The notes: generated by a model from the letters alone, not told the origin. 13,112 nucleotides of DNA from Clostridiales bacterium (GCA_029007575.1 JAQXIB010000027.1:1-13112); one strand, 5' to 3'. Counted from the first letter of the stretch, positions 7,001 to 12,625 are shown. Made by a program: numbers and translations.

Positions 7001-7168
7001 AACACCCATCGGATTGTTGGCGGTAATCGGTCCGTCAATAAAACGGTATTTTTTCCCTTTGGCATTCTTCTTCCGAAGCGCCTCAAAACATTTGTTTTGC
7101 TCCCAAAACTCCAGCACCTTTTCCTCATTCGGAACAAAGGAATACGCCGGGTCAAATGAGTCTTTCAT
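4028..7168 (-). CDS. ileS: Isoleucyl-tRNA synthetase, type II (eukaryote-like), variant motifs
   Basis: This enzyme charges tRNA-Ile with isoleucine. It has 1046 residues from ATG 7168. A second in-frame ATG at 7180 abuts GAAAGGA and is too close to use it. The class I HIGH element is PMGVHHAWGR (53-62). The KMSKS element is SRFSKT (593-598), keeping only the second lysine of KMSKS. The CP1 editing domain is present with TTTPWTLTAN (223-232) and GCGIVHIAPGCGAEDF (314-329), where the usual APGHG has Cys for His. Four Cys pairs are seen: CPRC 182, CWRC 391, CEEC 462 and CPHC 505. The IleS signature WNISRKRFYG is at 445-454. The anticodon-binding domain includes RVNRRRFW (721-728), and the last 200 residues resemble the C-terminal extension (DUF5915) of type II enzymes. 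Known type II enzymes are often insensitive to mupirocin. It has its own promoter and is monocistronic. Confidence 0.95.
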   Translation of the reverse strand: MKDSFDPAYSFVPNEEKVLEFWEQNKCFEALRKKNAKGKKYRFIDGPITANNPMGVHHAWGRTLKDVFLRYKAMNGYQSHYRNGFDGQGLWVEVEVEKELGFNSKKDIEVYGLDKFSEKCIERVQRFSKVIMEQSKRLGQWMDWDNSYYTYKDNNITGIWQVLKKCHDHGWIKQIYKPMPWCPRCGTSLSEHEMSGSYKEIEHTAVFFKVPLVDKSAYMLVWTTTPWTLTANVALAVHPDLSYVKAKLEGEDTPIIMGKNYFTQKFASKGEILQEYKGEELAGLEYETCFPELPLQKGVDHHIVCWEEVSGDEGCGIVHIAPGCGAEDFELGKRENLAVLVPVDENGILLPSCGFLSGLEAGDAREAVFEALKERGKMFYTHKIVHSYPVCWRCKKEVIFRCVKEWAIDVEELRPQLIANANKVKWNPPYQGKRMLDWLNNMSDWNISRKRFYGLPLPFYPCEECGELTVIGSVEELRERAVDPAKVDALPHLHRPWIDDIEIVCPHCGKPVKRVPEVGDVWLDAGIVPFTTLKYFEDKEYWKEYFPAEYVVEMKEQVRLWFYSMLFMSTVLVGEPPYEQVGTHGMVTAEDGSRFSKTGFMIKFDEAANKIGADASRYIFASSPMSTDVRFGFTLGDGAKRKLLSFWNLSTFFATYAEVDKLYLDNLDFDFESLCLVDRWLVVLVNNFISEATAAMENYSTKDIMTKFEKVVDDISNFYIRVNRRRFWKIGDDQDKKTAYKVMLYAIRTIDQIMAPIVPFITEHVWQEVIRRYSNEPAESVHLSDWPKVMAHVDVQDGVLAQVGEVRDIISLVLKVRNEKQLRIRQPLNQLYICADSGAVTIPEELTAILLSETNMKKVAFLDDTSMLEDNVAVLNFKLAGSALKADVNKVKELLNGLSAAEMQSVVEQIRANGEVTVPGYDHAVDASIFELKAVPKADIAVSKERDITVGLDMVVTPELYSEGCLRDILRQCQVFRKEAGFHVSDRIEVHFECEEKAGKIVADNRAYLESELLASISDSPLSAPDFTGTIEMDDEKLTVEMKVKH

Positions 7169-7311
7169 GAAACTGTTCATTCCTTTCTTGCGCCGAAAAG
7201 CAGCCGCACATCAAAATTCCGAAGTGTGTAAGCCACTCAAAACTTCTCCGCCGGATGCCCTGCAAGGACCATATTTTTCGCCGCTTGCCCGCAAATACCC
7301 ATATTGCATTT

Positions 7312-7340
7312 AGTATACCACAATACCGCTTTCAAATCAA
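7312..7340 (-). promoter_or_regulatory. Promoter of ileS; leader without a T-box
   Basis: On the minus strand, TTGATT (7340-7335), a 17-nt spacer, and TATACT (7317-7312). The predicted leader runs from about 7305 to 7169, about 137 nt. I looked for the conserved T-box sequence (TGGNACCGCG) and a terminator-antiterminator pair in the 7169-7397 interval and found neither. The interval also shows no clear terminator for the gene at 7398. Confidence 0.65.
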
Positions 7341-7397
7341 GCGAAAATATCGGTTTTCAAAGGATTTTCCCGGGGATAGACAAAATACCGGAAGTTT

Positions 7398-7676
7398 TCA
7401 ATCATGGTTGTCCTTTTGACTTTTTCTGTATTGATAAATGATATAAGGCAAAATGAGAATACGCCACAAGGTGTATACAAGGATATATATTACTTTAAAA
7501 GGGAAAATTACAAATCGGAATTTGCGCCGATAATAATACTTGCGCTGTGCAACAATAACATGTGCCCACTGCCCGCATCCCTCACACAAATCTAATTCTT
7601 TAGAAAAAATATATTTACGTGCCGGATCATCTGTTTTATTGATTTCGTTCCAGCATTTCAAGCAGTATTCAGCCAT
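7398..7676 (-). CDS. Small zinc-ribbon membrane protein (hypothetical)
   Basis: 92 residues. Two Cys pairs, CLKC (5-8) and CEGC (31-34), form a likely four-Cys zinc ribbon at the N-terminus. A tyrosine- and arginine-rich stretch (about 43-54) leads to a hydrophobic region (about 55-82) that probably crosses or lies in the membrane, and the tail is polar. I do not know a function. The look is that of a small protein found in clostridial genomes. The start is ATG 7676, nine bases after GGAAGG; longer in-frame starts (up to 7754) would run through its own promoter. It is divergent from the XRE regulator and may be under its control. The region is more AT-rich than its neighbours. Confidence 0.7.
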   Translation of the reverse strand: MAEYCLKCWNEINKTDDPARKYIFSKELDLCEGCGQWAHVIVAQRKYYYRRKFRFVIFPFKVIYILVYTLWRILILPYIIYQYRKSQKDNHD

Positions 7677-7709
7677 ATTAATCATCCTTCCTATTTTATT
7701 ACAAACAAT

Positions 7710-7738
7710 ATTATAGGTCAATTTAACCATAATTACAA
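7710..7738 (-). promoter_or_regulatory. Promoter of the zinc-ribbon gene with an operator-like dyad in its spacer
   Basis: On the minus strand, TTGTAA (7738-7733), 17 nt, and a perfect TATAAT (7715-7710). The 13-bp imperfect palindrome GGTCAATTTAACC (7716-7728) lies entirely between the -35 and -10 boxes. This is a classic position for repressor binding, and the divergent gene encodes an XRE-type DNA-binding protein. For the plus-strand XRE gene I see only weak -10 candidates (TACAAT at 7734, CATAAT at 7752). Confidence 0.6.
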
Positions 7739-7795
7739 TAGGGAGATTTGACATAATATGGTTGGATGATAAGTTTGAAAGGAATGCTCATAACC

Positions 7796-8020
7796 ATGAC
7801 TAGGCTAAAAGAACTTCGCAAAGAAAAAGGATACACACAGATAAAAATACAAATGATGACAGGCATTGACCAAAGCGATTACTCAAAGATTGAAAACGAA
7901 AAAAGGTATTATACTTTTGAACAATGCAGAAAATTAGCCATAGCGCTTGATACCAGTATGGATTATTTGGCGGGGCTAACAGATGACAAAAGACCTTATC
8001 CGCGCAGCCTTACAAAATAG
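7796..8020 (+). CDS. XRE/Cro-CI family HTH transcriptional regulator
   Basis: 74 residues, almost all one HTH_3 domain. LKELRKEKGYTQIKIQMMTG is helix 1 to helix 2, and IDQSDYSKIENEKR is the recognition helix and following turn. The residues after about 40 (FEQCRKLAIALDTSMDYLAGL) complete the five-helix fold. There is no extra effector domain. The start is ATG 7796, 12 bases after GAAAGGA; ATG 7784 directly abuts the ribosome-binding site. It is divergent from the zinc-ribbon gene, with an operator-like dyad between them, and is followed by a ribbon-helix-helix gene after 45 bp, probably in one transcript. Such compact regulators are common in mobile or accessory blocks. Confidence 0.9.
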   Translation: MTRLKELRKEKGYTQIKIQMMTGIDQSDYSKIENEKRYYTFEQCRKLAIALDTSMDYLAGLTDDKRPYPRSLTK

Positions 8021-8065
8021 ACACGTAAATATCATATAGCGAACTCTGTATTGAGAGGTAATTTT

Positions 8066-8233
8066 ATGAGTAAGTTCAAAATTCCTTCCATTCCGCCAAC
8101 CACCAACAAAACGATTCGGTTTCCCAACGATGTCATTGAACAAGTCGAGTCAGCCATTCAAGGCAAAGAATGTACTTTTTCTGCGTTTGTGATTGCCGCC
8201 GTGCGAATGGCTCTGGAAAATATGGAAGAATAA
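8066..8233 (+). CDS. Ribbon-helix-helix (Arc/CopG-like) small DNA-binding protein
   Basis: 55 residues. The segment TNKTIRFPNDVIEQVESAI (13-31) has the alternating beta strand and first helix of a ribbon-helix-helix fold. TFSAFVIAAVRMALENM (37-53) is the second helix, with the typical S-x-F-x-x-x-A-x-R pattern. It would act as a dimer, with the beta strands in the DNA major groove. The start is ATG 8066 after GAGAGG; TTG 8051 is in frame but precedes that site. It is followed by a strong terminator. It may be an antitoxin-like or plasmid/ICE-type regulator, but no toxin partner is visible beside it. Confidence 0.85.
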   Translation: MSKFKIPSIPPTTNKTIRFPNDVIEQVESAIQGKECTFSAFVIAAVRMALENMEE

Positions 8234-8247
8234 TTCCTGTAAACAGT

Positions 8248-8288
8248 AAAACGCGCCGCAGATTCCGATAAATTGCGGCGCGTTTTTT
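8248..8288. terminator. Terminator between the RHH gene and the convergent phosphoesterase gene
   Basis: Perfect 13-bp arms rich in GC (AAAACGCGCCGCA at 8248-8260 and its complement at 8274-8286) with a 13-nt loop. The plus-strand read ends in six Ts (8283-8288); the minus-strand read ends in four. It serves the RHH gene (stop 8233) and probably also the phosphoesterase (stop 8301). Confidence 0.88.
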
Positions 8289-8300
8289 ATGATAACTTTC

Positions 8301-9002
8301 CTACTTTGCGGATTTTTTCCCCGTTTCCTGTCCCGGTGCCAAAATGACATTGCGGAACATTGCGTAATACCGCGGAGGGATCTGTTTGTCCTGATGATAT
8401 TTACCGAAAAACCAATAACCGAACTTCACGTTTTTGCTCAGCGCATTTAAAAACGCATGGATCTTTTCGACTTCATCATCATTGTTTTTGATGTTGATAA
8501 ACTGCTTCATTGAGGTTGACATATCATGCGTCACGATATAATCGACCTCGTTATGATGTTCGGCAAGATTCTGTATAGCATGCTCATATTCGGCATCGGT
8601 CGGCATTTCATGCTTCCACCAGGTCGTGCCTTCCTCACGAAGATGCTCGTCATCACTGCTGCCGCCGCCGAATGCGAACACGGTCTTTCCGTCAATATCA
8701 TAGATCTCGCCACGCAAAAGCTCATATAAATTGCCGGATATCTGCCTTGCCTGTCCGCCGCATAATTCGGTCACAGGATAGGATTCCAATAAATCATAAT
8801 TATCGTGACATCCGGCAATAAACATAATACGGTACTTTTGCTTTCCCAGTTTTTTCAGCACCTTTTTTTCCCGATCGGAGCCATCCCAGACAAAGCCGAA
8901 ATCTCCGCAAACGATCAGCGTATCACCTTTTTTTAACTTCCTGACTTCCTTGCTTTTCAGCCGTTCGATTTCGCCGTGTAAATCACCGGTTATGTAGATC
9001 AT
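8301..9002 (-). CDS. Metallophosphoesterase (calcineurin-like fold) with altered metal-2 motifs
   Basis: 233 residues. The motif order of the family is seen: GDLHG (6-10; D7, H9), GDFGF (33-37; D34), GCHDNYD (64-70) where GNHD/E is expected, THD (158-160; H159), and GKYH (200-203) where GHxH is expected. So Asn65 is Cys and the first His of the last motif is Lys201. In the family these two positions bind the second metal ion, while the metal-1 ligands D7, H9, D34 and H203 are intact. FGGGSSDD followed by WWKHEMPT (about 111-135) is typical of a clostridial subgroup. The substrate is unknown. ATG 9002 follows AAAAAGGA. It lies 58 bp after metY on the same strand and may be cotranscribed; a small hairpin (9030-9042) without a T-run lies between them. 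Confidence 0.85.
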   Translation of the reverse strand: MIYITGDLHGEIERLKSKEVRKLKKGDTLIVCGDFGFVWDGSDREKKVLKKLGKQKYRIMFIAGCHDNYDLLESYPVTELCGGQARQISGNLYELLRGEIYDIDGKTVFAFGGGSSDDEHLREEGTTWWKHEMPTDAEYEHAIQNLAEHHNEVDYIVTHDMSTSMKQFINIKNNDDEVEKIHAFLNALSKNVKFGYWFFGKYHQDKQIPPRYYAMFRNVILAPGQETGKKSAK

Positions 9003-9060
9003 AACTTATCATTCCTTTTTCTGACTTCCGCGGTCTTACCGCTCATTTTCCATGCAGGCC

Positions 9061-10344
9061 TTATTCCGCCGCACGCGCGATAGCCTGATCCAAATCCGCC
9101 AAAATGTCCGAGAGGTCCTCTATGCCGATCGACAAGCGGATGGTACCCTCGGTAATGCCCGCCGCACGCAGTTGTTCGGCCGTTAACTGACTATGAGTGG
9201 TGGTCGCCGGATGGATCACCAGAGAACGAATATCTCCCACATTGGCGACATTTTTCAGCAGTTCCAGGCTGTCGATAAACTTTGCGCCGGCTTCCCGTCC
9301 GCCTTTCAGCCCAAAAGTAAACACCGAGCCGCAGCCGTTCGGCAGATATTTTTTACTCAATTCATGATACGGATTGCTTGGCAGTCCCGGATAATTGACA
9401 AACTCCACATGGGGATTTTGCTCTAAAAATTCAGCAACCTGCTGCGCGTTCTCGCAATGCTTCTGCATCCGTAAAGGCAGGGTTTCCACCCCCTGCAATA
9501 TCATAAAGGAATTAAACGGCGAGCTGCACGCGCCGAAATCCCGCAAAATCAAAGTTCTGAGGCGGGAGATGAATGCCGCCTTGCCCAAATCAGCAAACAC
9601 CATGCCGTGATAGCTTTGGTCGGGCTCATTGTACAACGGGAAGCGCGCATTATCTTTATAAACGAAATTTCCGCTGTCCACAACGATGCCGCTCATAGCG
9701 TTGGAGTGTCCTCCTAAAAATTTAGTGGCGGAATGAATCACAATATCCGCTCCAAATGCGATCGGACGGCAGAGATAAGGCGTCGTAAAAGTAGAATCGA
9801 CAATGACCGGTATCCCGTGTTTATGACCGATCGCCGCAATTTTTTCAATATCGGCAACATTGGCATTGGGATTTCCGACGATTTCAAAAAACAGCGCTTT
9901 GGTTTTTTCGGTAATCGCCGTTTCCCACGCTTCGAAATCATCGGGATTGACAAACGTCACTTTAATGCCCAGCCGGTCCAGCGAAACACCCAGCATATTG
10001 ATCGCGCCGCCGTAAATCGCGTTGGATGCTACGATTTCATCCCCTGCTGAACACAAATTGGCAAGCGCCCCGAAAATAGCGGCATGTCCCGACGAAAATG
10101 CCACCGCTCCGACGCCGCCCTCCAATTCGGCAATCCGCTGTTCCAACACGGCATTGGTCGGATTGGTCAACCGGGTATAGATATTGCCGTCCTCTTTCAG
10201 CTCAAACAGGTTTTTCGCATGCTCCGTACTATCAAACTCATATGCGTTGGTCTGATAAAGCGGTACCGCTACCGATTTGGTGGTAGGCTCGGTCTGATAC
10301 CCCCCATGCACCGCTATGGTCGCAAGCTTATATTCTTTGTTCAT
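9061..10344 (-). CDS. metY: O-acetylhomoserine sulfhydrylase (O-acetylhomoserine aminocarboxypropyltransferase)
   Basis: This PLP enzyme of the Cys/Met metabolism family makes homocysteine from O-acetylhomoserine and sulfide in methionine synthesis. It has 427 residues, typical for MetY and longer than MetB/MetC. Features seen: YTRLTNPT (56-63), FSSGHAAI (83-90), IVDSTFTTPYLCRPIAFGAD (181-200) with D183 facing the PLP ring nitrogen, and SATKFLGGHSNAM (205-217) with the Schiff-base K208. HPATTTHSQL near the C-terminus is also typical. Two in-frame ATGs follow GAAAGGA at 4 nt (10353) and 13 nt (10344). I choose 10344 because several genes in the window use a similar long spacing. No SAM riboswitch or T-box is visible in the upstream region. 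A role in direct sulfide assimilation is the usual expectation. Confidence 0.94.
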   Translation of the reverse strand: MNKEYKLATIAVHGGYQTEPTTKSVAVPLYQTNAYEFDSTEHAKNLFELKEDGNIYTRLTNPTNAVLEQRIAELEGGVGAVAFSSGHAAIFGALANLCSAGDEIVASNAIYGGAINMLGVSLDRLGIKVTFVNPDDFEAWETAITEKTKALFFEIVGNPNANVADIEKIAAIGHKHGIPVIVDSTFTTPYLCRPIAFGADIVIHSATKFLGGHSNAMSGIVVDSGNFVYKDNARFPLYNEPDQSYHGMVFADLGKAAFISRLRTLILRDFGACSSPFNSFMILQGVETLPLRMQKHCENAQQVAEFLEQNPHVEFVNYPGLPSNPYHELSKKYLPNGCGSVFTFGLKGGREAGAKFIDSLELLKNVANVGDIRSLVIHPATTTHSQLTAEQLRAAGITEGTIRLSIGIEDLSDILADLDQAIARAAE

Positions 10345-10461
10345 ACCCTGCATTCATTCCTTTCACGAGGTCAAATCACTTTATTGTTTATTATAATAAA
10401 TATTGCAGCATAAAATATGAACTGTTTATTAACAAATAGGCGATTTGTTCATGAGAACAGC
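10345..10461. promoter_or_regulatory. Divergent metY/dac intergenic region, left part, with two dyads
   Basis: For metY (minus) only an AT-rich stretch with a TATAAT (10395-10390) and no convincing -35 is seen. At 10431-10449 AACAAAT and ATTTGTT form 7-bp arms around AGGCG. Partly overlapping it, TGTTC and GAACA (10446-10459) flank ATGA, directly upstream of the -35 box of the plus-strand promoter. These may be binding sites for a regulator of either gene. No coding sequence is evident. Confidence 0.4.
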
Positions 10462-10490
10462 TTGTATTCCGGCAGAAAATGTATTATAAT
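10462..10490 (+). promoter_or_regulatory. Promoter of the D,D-carboxypeptidase gene
   Basis: TTGTAT (10462-10467), a 17-nt spacer, and a perfect TATAAT (10485-10490). The transcription start would be near 10497, giving a leader of about 145 nt. A second possible -10 (TATACT, 10567-10572) lacks a good -35 and overlaps the large dyad at 10568. Confidence 0.65.
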
Positions 10491-10567
10491 ATTTTTACTT
10501 ACCAATTGTCTCCAATCAAAATGCCGTTTGAAAATGACCGCCTATGGCCATACTGATAACAGATTTT

Positions 10568-10608
10568 ATACTAAAATTCGATTGAAAGCTTTCATCAAAT
10601 TTTAGTAT
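10568..10608 (+). promoter_or_regulatory. 41-bp nested inverted repeat in the carboxypeptidase leader
   Basis: Outer arms ATACTAAAATT (10568-10578) and AATTTTAGTAT (10598-10608) are perfect complements. Inside lies the 12-bp perfect palindrome TGAAAGCTTTCA (10583-10594). In RNA this would be a long hairpin ending 20 nt before the GAAAGGA ribosome-binding site. In DNA it would be a double operator. There is no T-run, so it is not a terminator. Confidence 0.5.
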
Positions 10609-10640
10609 TACATCACTTTCCGATAGAAAGGATTAATGAT

Positions 10641-12011
10641 ATGCGCAGATTCATTGCAACCGTACTTTCCCTCTGCATTGTAATACTTTGTATCCCAAAT
10701 TTATCGGTTAACGCCGCATATGCGCCCGACTTTACCGTGTCCAGCGAAAGCGCGTTACTGGTCAGTATGGATTCCGGCAAAGTGATCTATGAAAAAAACG
10801 GGGACAAGCAGCTTTATCCCGCTTCATTAACCAAAATCATGACCTGTCTGCTGGTACTGGAAAACATTCCGGAAGCCGAACTGGAAAGCACTGTGATCAC
10901 CGGAAAGCAATATATTTTCGATGAACTTTATCTGAAAGGCGCTTCTCATGCAAACATTGCGGCAAAGGAACAGGTACGGGTGATCGACCTGCTCTATGCC
11001 ACCATGCTGCGCTCCGCCTGCGAAGCGGCGAATATGCTTGCCGATTATATCGGAAACGGCGGTGACGACAGCATTGCCGACGCCGACAACATTCCCCGCT
11101 TTGTCGATATGATGAACCAAAAAGCAAAAGAATTGGGTGCCACAAACACCGTCTTTAAGAATGCGCACGGACTGCATGAAGATGGACAGGTCACAACGGT
11201 GAACGACCTTTACAAAATTACCAAATATGCAATCGACAAATACCCGCTGTTCCTGAAAATAGCTACTACCGTACAATACACCATGCCCGCTACCAACAAG
11301 CATTCTCAGCCGCGCACGATCTCCCACACCAACCCAATGCTGTTAAAAGGCAATTCCAATTATTATGCTTACGCGAAAGGCTTCAAAACCGGCACCACGA
11401 CCGAATCCGGCAGAAACTTAATTTCGATGGCGGAATATAACAATTATAACTATCTGCTGATCACGATGAAAGCTCCCTACAAATATGATACCGGAGAGAT
11501 CATTTCGGATAATCTTGCCTGTATGGACCACAAAAACATCTACAAGTGGGTATTCAACACCTTTGAGCAAAAAACCATCTTGACGACCTCCACTGCCGCT
11601 GGGCAGGCTCCGATTCAGTTAGGCAAGGACAAAGACACCCTGTTGCTGGTTCCGAAAGAAGATATTGTCACCCTGCTTCCCAAGCACGTTGATGTCAGCT
11701 CGGTACAAAAAATCCCCCATATCAATGAGAATATTTTTGCGCCGGTCAAAAAAGGACAAGTACTCGGCACCCTCGACCTGAAGCTCGCAGACGAAGTCAT
11801 TGCTACGGTAGAACTTGTTGCCTCCGAGTCGGTGGAACGCAGCACCTTGCTTTACCTGCTGTATTCGGTAAAAAGCTTCTTCACCTCGTCCTATTTTAAA
11901 TGGGCAATGGTAATCATTGTCGTTTTCTTGCTGGTCTATGTAACCTTGATCATTCTGTACAACAAGAAAAAGAAAAAACACAAACGGGTCACTCCCAGGC
12001 GCAAACTATAA
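10641..12011 (+). CDS. D-alanyl-D-alanine carboxypeptidase (PBP5/DacF family) with C-terminal membrane anchor
   Basis: 456 residues. This extracytoplasmic serine peptidase trims the terminal D-Ala of peptidoglycan pentapeptides. An N-terminal signal peptide (about 1-27, cut near NAAYA) precedes the S11 peptidase domain, with SLTK (62-65, nucleophile S62), SAC-EAAN (125-131) where the usual motif is SxN, and KTG (249-251). The second motif therefore has Cys127 at the Asn position; SGC/SAC variants are, as I recall, seen in clostridial homologues. A PBP5 C-terminal beta domain (about 310-395) follows. Instead of an amphipathic helix, the end is a true hydrophobic segment (about 421-440) and a very basic tail (NKKKKKHKRVTPRRKL). 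ATG 10641 follows GAAAGGA with 8-nt spacing. It is probably monocistronic; no clear terminator is seen after it. dacF is the likely symbol but is not certain. Confidence 0.93.
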   Translation: MRRFIATVLSLCIVILCIPNLSVNAAYAPDFTVSSESALLVSMDSGKVIYEKNGDKQLYPASLTKIMTCLLVLENIPEAELESTVITGKQYIFDELYLKGASHANIAAKEQVRVIDLLYATMLRSACEAANMLADYIGNGGDDSIADADNIPRFVDMMNQKAKELGATNTVFKNAHGLHEDGQVTTVNDLYKITKYAIDKYPLFLKIATTVQYTMPATNKHSQPRTISHTNPMLLKGNSNYYAYAKGFKTGTTTESGRNLISMAEYNNYNYLLITMKAPYKYDTGEIISDNLACMDHKNIYKWVFNTFEQKTILTTSTAAGQAPIQLGKDKDTLLLVPKEDIVTLLPKHVDVSSVQKIPHINENIFAPVKKGQVLGTLDLKLADEVIATVELVASESVERSTLLYLLYSVKSFFTSSYFKWAMVIIVVFLLVYVTLIILYNKKKKKHKRVTPRRKL

Positions 12012-12067
12012 TGATGTCTGTTGAACAAGTGATAGGAGTAGTGAACATTATAATACATTTACAAAAA

Positions 12068-12096
12068 TTGACAAAAACCGATAATTATGTTATACT
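12068..12096 (+). promoter_or_regulatory. Near-consensus promoter of the Tic20-like gene
   Basis: A perfect TTGACA (12068-12073), 17-nt spacer, and TATACT (12091-12096) with an extended -10 TG one base upstream (TGTTATACT). This is the strongest promoter in the window. The predicted start is near 12103, giving a leader of about 127 nt. Confidence 0.85.
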
Positions 12097-12102
12097 AAAT
12101 GC

Positions 12103-12229
12103 CTTATCACAAGAAAAGAACTTTCGGGTGTGAAATGATATTTTGCACTCCATTTGTTCCTTTTATCTGAATTGTTCCCAAACAGTTCAGACAATACCGA
12201 AGCAAATGCAAAAAGGAATGGTGATTTTC
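12103..12229 (+). promoter_or_regulatory. Structured 5' leader (copy B of a shared element) with anti-Shine-Dalgarno
   Basis: Elements in order: hairpin at 12128-12148 (arms GTGTGAAAT and ATTTTGCAC, loop GAT, two G-U pairs); 5 nt; TTGTTCCTTTT at 12154-12164; a second hairpin at 12167-12190 (10-bp arms with one G-U pair, loop CCCA); then AAAAAGGAATGGTGATT at 12210-12226. TTCCTTTT (12157-12164) is perfectly complementary to AAAAGGAA (12211-12218) in the ribosome-binding site. The first hairpin, the 5-nt gap, the TTGTTCCTTTT box and the ribosome-binding site match the leader at 641-501 on the other strand. Regulation by alternative pairing is inferred. Confidence 0.55.
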
Positions 12230-12625
12230 ATGGACGACACAGAACGTACCGATGCCCCCAAAACGCACGATACCCTACCGGCTCTTTTATGCTATCTCAG
12301 TATTCTCCTCTTTATCCCTTTACTAAAAAAGGAAAAGAACGAATTCGTTTCTTATCACGTTAACCAAGGATTAGTTCTGTTTATTATCGAATTTATTGTC
12401 GGTATCGTTTTGGCGATTCTCGGATTGATTTTACAATTTGCCTCTCCGATCCTGTATAACGTGCTTTTATTTATATTTGCCGTGTTTAGCCTGTTCTTTT
12501 TGATTTGCCATGTTGTCGGCATCATCAATGTATGTCGACACAAACAAAAAAAAATTCCGGTTTTCGGTGAAATTAAAATTTACAAGCCGGAAGAGGAACA
12601 GCCGGAAGATGCTGATGCCGAATAG
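12230..12625 (+). CDS. Tic20/DUF4870-like small membrane protein
   Basis: 131 residues. Three hydrophobic helices at about 16-32, 48-69 and 75-100. The motif SYHVNQGLVLFI (41-52) just before helix 2 matches the F/YHxNQGL signature of the DUF4870/Tic20-like family, whose bacterial role is not established. A short hydrophilic N-terminus and an acidic C-terminus (YKPEEEQPEDADAE) are probably cytoplasmic. I start at ATG 12230, twelve bases after AAAAAGGA and directly after GGTGATTTTC. The in-frame ATG at 12218 overlaps the ribosome-binding site. The gene has its own strong promoter, the shared structured leader and its own terminator. Like the other gene with this leader (168-500) it encodes a small membrane protein with an acidic tail. 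Confidence 0.85.
   Translation: MDDTERTDAPKTHDTLPALLCYLSILLFIPLLKKEKNEFVSYHVNQGLVLFIIEFIVGIVLAILGLILQFASPILYNVLLFIFAVFSLFFLICHVVGIINVCRHKQKKIPVFGEIKIYKPEEEQPEDADAE

Noticed and set aside
7398..8233. Complete mobile element or classic toxin-antitoxin pair
   Set aside because: No integrase, transposase, terminal repeats or recognisable toxin fold are seen; only small regulators and a zinc-ribbon membrane protein.
8150..8350. 66-codon minus-strand frame across the 8248-8288 terminator
   Set aside because: It runs through a strong hairpin terminator and over the ends of two supported convergent genes.
10345..10640. Possible SAM riboswitch or T-box upstream of metY
   Set aside because: No S-box core or T-box sequence is seen on the minus strand, and much of the interval is taken by the divergent carboxypeptidase promoter and dyads.
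10827..11327. 166-codon minus-strand frame inside the carboxypeptidase gene
   Set aside because: Antisense shadow of a well-supported gene, no family motif or ribosome-binding site.
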